From Pseudomonadota bacterium (GTDB lineage: Bacteria; Pseudomonadota; Gammaproteobacteria; Acidiferrobacterales; Acidiferrobacteraceae), in the NCBI GenBank assembly GCA_021785035.1, contig JAJYGP010000093.1, positions 1-43,001 on the forward strand: a DNA stretch of 43,001 nt, in the 5' to 3' direction. The notes beneath the pieces were generated by a model. It had not been told where the DNA came from. It worked only from the letters and a program-made list of their open reading frames with translations, and did no database searches. Every line of letters starts with the position of its first letter. Position 1 is the first letter of the stretch. The position numbers and the translations under genes are program-made. Below are positions 37,187 to 43,001 of this stretch, piece by piece.

Positions 37187-39742
37187 TTACAGCCAAACGA
37201 GGCACCCCGTTTCGAATCGGTGGGCGAGCAAGGCGTGGTGAGGATACATACGCACGCGGTAGCTTTGGAGGCCCGGCGTAACGGGTCTATGGGTGAGCGT
37301 AAACAGCAGATCGCCCCGGCCGTCTAGGCCCGCGAACACGAACGGGACTGACTCCAAAGTCACATATTCCCCGTTTTCGTCGGGGGTCTCGAACAGGCAC
37401 TCAACCACCACGTCGGTCGCTGCAAGCCCGTTGGTATGGGCCCGGACCGTGAGCACGAGCGGTTCGCCCACCATAAGTGATTCGGGTAGCGCGCCCTCCG
37501 GCGCCAAGCTTACCCCCGGCCAGTTTTGCAAAACTCGTTTTTTCCAGTCCGCAAGGTCGCGGCCGCCAATTGCATCGTGCGCTAGGAGAACGTTGGCGTG
37601 TCCCGCGGCCTTGGTGTAGTAGTTGCGCGTGTAATCCAAGACCATACGTTCCGCATTGAACCGCGGTAGAGCGTCGCACATCGCCGCTTTCGACATCGCG
37701 ATCCATTGTTTTGAGTAGCCGTGCTCGCCTTGGTCAAAATAAAGCGGTATGACTTGGTTTTCGAGAATGTCGAGTAGTTCGGTTGCCTCCTCCCGGGTCC
37801 GTTGTGCGCTATCCACAGGCCCCTTTTGCGGAAAGATCGCCCAGCCGTTATTGCCGGCATAGCCCTCGCCCCACCACCCGTCGAGGACGCTCAGATTGAT
37901 AATTCCGTTTATAGCCGCCTTTTGCCCAGACGTGCCGCTTGCCTCTAAGGGGTACTCAGGGGTGTTGAGCCATACGTCGACCCCGGTGACGAGGCGTCGT
38001 GATAAAGACAAATCGTAGCCTTCGATCAAGACGATCTTGCCTGCGAATTGCGGTTGGCGCGCGTACTCGTGGACGAGGCGAATGAGGTTTTGGCCGGGAT
38101 GATCATGGGGATGGGCCTTACCAGCGAAGAGCAGGAGCACCGGGTGCTTGGGATCGTTCAATAGGCGTTCTAGACGCTGCGGGTCTTCAAATAAGAGACC
38201 GGCGCGCTTATAAGTCGCGAAGCGGCGCGCAAATCCCACAATCAACGGACCTCTTGTGTTCGGCTCGAGTTGATAGGTAAGACGCCGGATGAGAGCCTCG
38301 CCTAGCCCGTTGCGCCGGTACTGATGAGTCACGCGCTCTTTGACAGTGTCCAGCATCGTGCTTTTAAGGGATTGGTGAACGCTCCAATAGCTATGGTCCG
38401 GAATGCTCTCGATACGCTCCCAGTAGGATTTGTCGGTTAGCTTGTTACGCCACTCGCTGCCGAACCGAATATCGAAGAGATTGGCCCATTCGTGGGCTAG
38501 GAAGGTCGCGACGTGGACGCCGTTCGTGACGTGTCCTATGGGGTTTTCGGCCCACGGGATCTGTGGCCAAATATAGGTCTCCATGCGCGAGGCGACGCAG
38601 CCATGAATGCGGCTGACGCCGTTATGAAAACGCGAGCCGCGCAAAGCGAACGCCGTCATATTAAAGCCCCCTTGCCCGATGGGACTCGATCCCAAGGACT
38701 TCAGTTCGGCCAAACTGACGTTTACGTCCTTGGTGTAGTCCTCAAGGTAACGGCCAAACAACTCTTCATCGAAAATGTCGTGGCCGGCCGCAACGGGAGT
38801 GTGGGTTGTAAACACGGTTGCGGCCGCTACGATTTCCCAGGCCGCGTTAAAGTCTAGGCCAGCGCGCGTATATTCGCGGCATCGCTCCAGGATTTGGAAT
38901 GCCGGATGACCTTCGTTGATGTGCCATACCGACGGCTTTAGACCAAGGGCTCGGAGAGCGCGGACGCCACCGATCCCCAAGACGATTTCCTGTTGGAGTC
39001 GGGTATTGCGATCGCCACCGTAAAGCTGACACGTAATGGCGCGATCCGCATGGCTATTGGTCGGGAGGTCGCTGTCCAAAAGATACAAGATGATGTGGCC
39101 GGCCTGAACCTGCCAGATTTTGAGGACGACATCGCGTCCTGGAAGGCGGACGGAAATATAACAGTCTTGTTCGTCGCTGGTGCGTGCCGGGGTTACGGGA
39201 AGATCAGCGATAAGGGTGGGAACGGCGCCCACCACTTGGTTGCCCTGAGCATCTATGGTCTGGGTGAAGTAGCCCTGGCGGTACAGGAGACCCACGGCGA
39301 CGAACGGGATGCCTAGATCGCTTGCGGCCTTACAATGGTCCGCGGCCAATATGCCCAGTCCACCCGAGTAGATCTGAAGACTTTCGTGGAAGCCAAATTC
39401 GGCGCAGAAGTAGGCAACGAGATCACGCTCGGGATCGAGGCCTATGAGTTGTGATTGGCGGCGCTCGGTGTGATAGGTGTCGCACAAGGATAGGGCTCTC
39501 TGATATTCCTCGAGAAACAAGGGATCCCGAGCCGCTTCGTCCAATCGTTCTTGCGCGACGCGCCGAAGAACGAGCTTTGGGTTCCGACCACACGCCTGCC
39601 AAAGGGTAGGGTCCAATCGCACAAAAAGGTGCCGGATCGGTCGATTCCAGCTGTAAAGAAGATCAGCCGCGAGCTCCGGAAGCCGTGCAAGGCGCTGGGG
39701 AATGACGGGTTGAATTTCTAGTGGGTAGCGGGTACCAAGCAT
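37187..39742 (-). CDS. glgP: Alpha-glucan phosphorylase (glycogen phosphorylase family, DUF3417 type)
   Basis: An 851-residue GT35 enzyme that releases glucose-1-phosphate from alpha-glucan. The N-terminal region (PELAADLLYSWNRPIRHLFVRLDPTLW) is the DUF3417 domain found in the archaeal, actinobacterial and Thermotoga-like branch, not in Escherichia coli GlgP. The pyridoxal-phosphate lysine is Lys608 in ASGTSGQKAAINGI. Other markers are ILAADHCKAASDLGIP, HINEGHPAF and VGFARRFATYKRAGL. The C-terminus after about residue 735 has a beta-rich extra domain. The start is ATG, with AAGGG 6 bp ahead. It is divergent from glgB across a 610-bp space. Confidence 0.95.
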   Translation of the reverse strand: MLGTRYPLEIQPVIPQRLARLPELAADLLYSWNRPIRHLFVRLDPTLWQACGRNPKLVLRRVAQERLDEAARDPLFLEEYQRALSLCDTYHTERRQSQLIGLDPERDLVAYFCAEFGFHESLQIYSGGLGILAADHCKAASDLGIPFVAVGLLYRQGYFTQTIDAQGNQVVGAVPTLIADLPVTPARTSDEQDCYISVRLPGRDVVLKIWQVQAGHIILYLLDSDLPTNSHADRAITCQLYGGDRNTRLQQEIVLGIGGVRALRALGLKPSVWHINEGHPAFQILERCREYTRAGLDFNAAWEIVAAATVFTTHTPVAAGHDIFDEELFGRYLEDYTKDVNVSLAELKSLGSSPIGQGGFNMTAFALRGSRFHNGVSRIHGCVASRMETYIWPQIPWAENPIGHVTNGVHVATFLAHEWANLFDIRFGSEWRNKLTDKSYWERIESIPDHSYWSVHQSLKSTMLDTVKERVTHQYRRNGLGEALIRRLTYQLEPNTRGPLIVGFARRFATYKRAGLLFEDPQRLERLLNDPKHPVLLLFAGKAHPHDHPGQNLIRLVHEYARQPQFAGKIVLIEGYDLSLSRRLVTGVDVWLNTPEYPLEASGTSGQKAAINGIINLSVLDGWWGEGYAGNNGWAIFPQKGPVDSAQRTREEATELLDILENQVIPLYFDQGEHGYSKQWIAMSKAAMCDALPRFNAERMVLDYTRNYYTKAAGHANVLLAHDAIGGRDLADWKKRVLQNWPGVSLAPEGALPESLMVGEPLVLTVRAHTNGLAATDVVVECLFETPDENGEYVTLESVPFVFAGLDGRGDLLFTLTHRPVTPGLQSYRVRMYPHHALLAHRFETGCLVWL

Positions 39743-40019
39743 TCGAGGCCCTTAATGTTATGATGAGCACACGCTCGTTGAGTAAAGAGACCCGCCGCCT
39801 TTCCTGGCGGGGGCCTGCGGCGAGTTCGGTGCTCGTGATTCATAGCACGAACAACGCCGTAAGGGGACCCACATTAGGTGGATCCACGGAGGCAAAATCG
39901 CGCTGCGGTTTCCGCATATGGCCCATGAATCTGATTTATCTTGCGACCGGTTGGCTCCATAATAAATAAATTCAGCGGAGCCGTCTCCCTGCTTTTGTGC
40001 GGTAGGCAGGCGGTCCGGC

Positions 40020-40067
40020 GGTTCTCTGGACCACGGCCCCATTTCCAGATACTGTCTAAAGAGAACC
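40020..40067. repeat. Inverted repeat with nested stem in the glgP-glgB region
   Basis: GGTTCTCT (40020-40027) and AGAGAACC (40060-40067) are perfect 8-bp arms 32 bp apart. Partly overlapping them is CTGGA/TCCAG (40026-40030 / 40044-40048). Possible operator or RNA structure; no T run follows. Confidence 0.5.
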
Positions 40068-40260
40068 GATCGTTGCAGAAAAAGCCGTATTGTAGGGACC
40101 AAAGAAACGTTGGCGCGTATATGCTTAGAGTGCCACACACGCTTACGAATGTCGAAATGTTTTTCTGAATGTCGTGACTTACGCGAACGTTTCACTCGCC
40201 TTTTTGCCAACTGAAGCGCGAGGCGTGCTACGAATGACGCCTAAGCGGGCATATCGTTAC

Positions 40261-40289
40261 TTGTCATGGCCTGCGATGGCTCGTAATAT
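40261..40289 (+). promoter_or_regulatory. Candidate sigma-70 promoter of glgB
   Basis: TTGTCA (40261-40266, five of six), a 17-bp spacer and TAATAT (40284-40289, four of six). Predicted start is near 40297, about 56 nt before the glgB ATG. It would also drive glgE. Confidence 0.45.
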
Positions 40290-40352
40290 GGTCTGCATGT
40301 CCGACGTGGTTCTTATGAGCGATTGTCGTCATACGACAGAGGAGGGCACGGA

Positions 40353-42308
40353 ATGCCGACCAGGAAGCGGGCGAGCCGAGAGGGTCCTGCGGGCGATGTG
40401 GACTCATGGTTCAGCCCGGAGGATATTCATTTTTTCCGCGAAGGGCGCCATGCCCGACTTTATGAAAAACTGGGCGCGCATTGCGTGCGCGGCAAGGACG
40501 GTGATGGTGTCCACTTTGCGGTTTGGGCCCCCAACGCCTCGGCCGTAAGCGTCATCGGCGATTTCAACGGTTGGTCGAAGGGCGCCGACCCCTTGAAGGT
40601 GCGGCTTGATGGCTCCGGGATCTGGGCGGGTTTCCTTCCCGAGATTGGCCACGGGGCGCGCTACAAGTACCATATCTCCTCTCAATACCATGGTTATGAA
40701 GCGGAAAAGGCCGATCCCTTTGCGTTTTGTACCGAGGAGCCCCCGCGTACTGCGTCGATCGTCTGGGACCTTAAGGCGACTTGGGGTGATGCCGGCTGGA
40801 TGAAAGGCCGTGGGGCCAAGGTTTCGCTGTCGGCTCCGATCAGCATTTACGAGATCCACCCCGGTTCGTGGCGGCGGGTGCCGGAACAGGGGGATCGCTG
40901 GCTCGCGTATCGGGAGCTTGCCGATCAGCTGCCCCCGTACATGGTCGATATGGGATTTACCCATGTCGAGTTCATGCCGCTCACGGAACATCCTTTCTAC
41001 GGTTCGTGGGGTTACCAAACCACCGCTTATTTTGCGCCAACGGCGCGCTACGGAACGCCCCAGGACTGCATGCATTTGGTCGACCAGCTCCATAAGAGCG
41101 GGGTCGGAGTGATACTCGATTGGGTACCCTCACATTTCCCCACCGATCTTCATGGGCTTGGGTATTTTGACGGGACTTATTTGTTTGAGCATGCCGATCC
41201 GCGCATGGGCTACCACCCAGAATGGCATTCGAGTATTTTCAATTACGGACGAAATGAGGTTCGGTCGATCCTCATTTCGAGCGCGATGTTCTGGCTCGAT
41301 AAGTTCCATATCGACGGGCTTCGGGTCGATGGAGTGGCCTCGATGCTTTATCGCGATTATGCGCGTACATCTGGGGAATGGATAGCAAACGAGTACGGCG
41401 GTCGGGAAAATATCGAGGCTATTCATTTCCTAAGGGAGCTAAACGAGGCGATTTACCGGCATTATCCAGATGTCCAGACGATGGCGGAGGAATCGACGGC
41501 CTGGCCCCAGGTCTCGCGGCCGACTTATCTCGGCGGTCTTGGGTTTGGGTACAAGTGGAATATGGGGTGGATGCACGACACCTTGGATTATATGGAACGG
41601 AACCCCGTTTATCGGAAGTACCATCAAGGACAGCTCACGTTCAGCATTTGGTACGCCTTCCAGGAAAATTTTGTCTTACCCTTGTCGCACGATGAGGTCG
41701 TCTACGGAAAGGGTTCCCTGATTGGAAAGATGCCGGGCGACGATTGGCAGAAGTATGCGAATCTGCGCTTACTGCTTGGCTATATGTTTGCTCATCCGGG
41801 GAAAAAACTACTATTCATGGGTGCTGAGCTCGCGCAGTGGCGGGAGTGGAGTCACGAACGGAGTCTCGATTGGCACCTTCTCGAGAGTCCCGTGCACCAA
41901 GGGATACAGAGATTAGTCAAGGATTTGAACCGCCTTTATCGAACGGAGCCGGCCCTACATGCGCATGACTGTGACGATTCGGGGTTTCTATGGGCGGATG
42001 CCGCGGACTGGGAGCAAAGCGTTATAAGCTTCTATCGTCGCGGCGTTCACTCCGGAGACCTTGTCCTGGTGGTGTGTAATTTTACCCCCGTGCCACGCAT
42101 AAATTATCAGTTGGGTGTGCCCCGCGCTGGCTACTGGGAGGAGATCATGAATACTGATGCCAGCCTTTACGGAGGTAGCGGCCACGGCAACCTCGGCGGC
42201 CTTGAGGCGACCCCGGTCGCTTCCCATGGCTACTATCACGCCCTGACGCTCGTACTCCCTCCCCTTGCAATGGTCTGTTTTAAGGCGCCGAGAGAACGGG
42301 GAGCGTAA
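40353..42308 (+). CDS. glgB: 1,4-alpha-glucan branching enzyme (GH13)
   Basis: A 651-residue enzyme that makes the alpha-1,6 branches of glycogen. An N-terminal CBM48 domain (HFAVWAPNASAVSVIGDFNGW) precedes the GH13 barrel. Conserved region residues are Asp326 in GLRVDGVASMLYRDY as nucleophile, the AEES acid/base glutamate at 379-380, and LPLSHDEVVYGKGSL as third carboxylate region. It lacks the extra N1 domain of the 728-residue Escherichia coli enzyme. The ATG at 40353 has GAGGAGGG 8 bp ahead; an in-frame TTG at 40323 is rejected. glgE starts 5 bp after the stop, so the two are an operon. Confidence 0.97.
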   Translation: MPTRKRASREGPAGDVDSWFSPEDIHFFREGRHARLYEKLGAHCVRGKDGDGVHFAVWAPNASAVSVIGDFNGWSKGADPLKVRLDGSGIWAGFLPEIGHGARYKYHISSQYHGYEAEKADPFAFCTEEPPRTASIVWDLKATWGDAGWMKGRGAKVSLSAPISIYEIHPGSWRRVPEQGDRWLAYRELADQLPPYMVDMGFTHVEFMPLTEHPFYGSWGYQTTAYFAPTARYGTPQDCMHLVDQLHKSGVGVILDWVPSHFPTDLHGLGYFDGTYLFEHADPRMGYHPEWHSSIFNYGRNEVRSILISSAMFWLDKFHIDGLRVDGVASMLYRDYARTSGEWIANEYGGRENIEAIHFLRELNEAIYRHYPDVQTMAEESTAWPQVSRPTYLGGLGFGYKWNMGWMHDTLDYMERNPVYRKYHQGQLTFSIWYAFQENFVLPLSHDEVVYGKGSLIGKMPGDDWQKYANLRLLLGYMFAHPGKKLLFMGAELAQWREWSHERSLDWHLLESPVHQGIQRLVKDLNRLYRTEPALHAHDCDDSGFLWADAADWEQSVISFYRRGVHSGDLVLVVCNFTPVPRINYQLGVPRAGYWEEIMNTDASLYGGSGHGNLGGLEATPVASHGYYHALTLVLPPLAMVCFKAPRERGA

Positions 42309-42313
42309 GGTCA

Positions 42314-43001
42314 ATGCCCAGGTTGCCATCCAAGAAGTCGGTTTTACCCCGTACTGGACGCGAGCGCGTCGTCATTGAGTCGGTGGCCCCGAGCATTGAC
42401 TGCGGCCGATTCCCAATTAAGCGCATCCGGGGTGACGAAGTGGTGGTCTTGGCCGATGTGTTTGCGGATGGCCACGACGTGGTGGCGTGCACGCTTTACG
42501 TGCGTAAGGGCGGGGCGCGAAGTGGGATCGAGTCGCGGATGGTGGCGCTCGGAAACGATCGCTTTCAAGGCACGTTTGTGGTGTCCGAGCTCGGAACGTA
42601 CGGCTATACCGTGCGCGCCCACATCGATCGATTTGCCTCATTCTGCCTTGAATTGAGCCGTCGTCCTCCGGAGGACCCCGATCTCACAAGCGCCTGGGCA
42701 TCAGGCGCCCTGCTTATTGCCGAGGCCGCCGAGGGCGCGGAGCACGCCGGGGCCCAGGCGGAGGCTTTGGCGCTGCGCGAGGCAGAGCGCGTATTCCGTT
42801 GCGACGGCGCGGCAAGCACCAAGCGGGCCTTGGCCCTAGACAATGTCTTGGCGGAACGCGTATATCGGTTTGCCAAGCGCCGCCATGAGACGACCTTTGA
42901 GCGCGAGCTCATGGTTTCGGTGGATCCGGAACGTGCGCGCTCCAGCGCTTGGTACGAATTCTTCCCGCGGTCTTTTGGGGCATTGCGCGCGGCTCACGCG
43001 A
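42314..43001 (+). CDS. glgE: Alpha-1,4-glucan:maltose-1-phosphate maltosyltransferase (3' truncated by window edge)
   Basis: The first 229 residues of GlgE; the frame stays open to the window end. The start MPRLPSKKS leads into RVVIESVAPSIDCGRFPIKRIRGDEVVVLADVFADGHD, the hallmark N-terminal beta-sandwich domain of GlgE. A helical bundle with many Ala and Glu residues follows, then WYEFFPRS, which opens the GH13_3 catalytic barrel. Catalytic residues lie beyond the edge. The enzyme extends glucan by maltosyl units from maltose-1-phosphate. The substrate is normally made by TreS plus maltokinase or by GlgM; none is seen here. The ATG is 5 bp after glgB, and the glgB tail serves as its ribosome-site region. 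Confidence 0.93.
   Translation, partial: MPRLPSKKSVLPRTGRERVVIESVAPSIDCGRFPIKRIRGDEVVVLADVFADGHDVVACTLYVRKGGARSGIESRMVALGNDRFQGTFVVSELGTYGYTVRAHIDRFASFCLELSRRPPEDPDLTSAWASGALLIAEAAEGAEHAGAQAEALALREAERVFRCDGAASTKRALALDNVLAERVYRFAKRRHETTFERELMVSVDPERARSSAWYEFFPRSFGALRAAHA

Larger units (their letters stand above)
39743..40352. promoter_or_regulatory. 610-bp divergent control region between glgP and glgB
   Basis: The longest non-coding stretch within the glycogen locus and richer in A and T than its surroundings. It holds several dyads: CCCGCC/GGCGGG (39791-39811), GTGGATCCAC (39878-39887), TGCGG-TTT-CCGCA (39904-39916), GGCTCC/GGAGCC around an AT-rich loop (39953-39982), and GGTTCTCT/AGAGAACC (40020-40067). 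The direct repeat GAATGTCG occurs at 40147-40154 and 40167-40174, 20 bp apart, about two helical turns. ORFs crossing it are shadows without ribosome sites. It probably carries both promoters and regulator sites. Confidence 0.55.

Noticed and set aside
37091-37327. Plus-strand ORF in the malQ-glgP convergent region
   Set aside because: Largely antisense to the 3' end of glgP and without a ribosome site.
39758-40210. 150-codon minus-strand ORF in the glgP-glgB region
   Set aside because: No ribosome site, composition unlike its neighbours, many Cys/Ser/Arg, and it runs through the dyads and the glgP leader.
40174-40548. 124-codon plus-strand ORF overlapping the start of glgB
   Set aside because: Its second half is an out-of-frame reading of the conserved glgB coding region; no ribosome site.

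Overview
The window is about 43 kb of dense, GC-rich (roughly 58% by eye) chromosomal DNA. The conserved order tig-clpP-clpX-lon-hup-tRNA-ppiD-fabI and the gloB / methyltransferase / rnhA / dnaQ group point to a gammaproteobacterium or close relative. Gene content alone cannot fix genus; I would look first among Chromatiales, Acidiferrobacterales and Acidithiobacillia. I see no insertion sequence, prophage, CRISPR array or rRNA gene.

Left part (1-13.3 kb): the 3' end of an FMN/iron-sulphur glutamate-synthase-like gene overlaps a membrane-bound PAS-GGDEF-EAL protein. Next come htpG, purC, tRNA-Leu(UAG), and the protein quality control block tig, clpP, clpX, lon, then the nucleoid protein gene hup. 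Both htpG and lon have a sequence that looks like a heat-shock (sigma-32) promoter with the same 14-bp spacer. hup and tig have good sigma-70 promoters. tRNA-Val(UAC) and tRNA-Asp(GUC) follow hup.

Middle part (13.3-26.3 kb): ppiD faces a minus-strand run gloB, mltD, fabI, with an almost ideal intrinsic terminator between mltD and fabI. A plus-strand run of methyltransferase, rnhA and dnaQ follows. Then come an MFS transporter, an alpha/beta hydrolase, and a soluble GAF-GGDEF-EAL protein. Both GGDEF proteins keep a complete cyclase motif and an RxxD inhibitory site, but their EAL domains have lost essential residues. A sparse 0.85-kb stretch follows, then a 57-residue two-helix membrane protein and a Bax-inhibitor-1 family membrane protein.

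Right part (26.3-43 kb): a large carbohydrate-storage locus. It contains glgA, glk, a short-form 6-phosphogluconate dehydrogenase, pgi, glgC, a GH57 glucanase, malQ, an alpha-glucan phosphorylase, glgB and the start of glgE. Together these cover ADP-glucose synthesis, chain extension, branching, transfer, phosphorolysis, and entry of glucose into the hexose-phosphate and pentose-phosphate pathways. The glgE start implies that the maltose-1-phosphate route also operates and that treS/maltokinase may lie beyond the right edge. Two intergenic regions here (glk-gnd and the 610-bp glgP-glgB space) carry clear dyad symmetry and are the likeliest control points. I see no wholly new system. The most original signals are the paired degenerate-EAL cyclases, the 34-bp glk-gnd dyad, the terminator directly in front of fabI, and the small membrane protein next to the Bax-inhibitor homologue.
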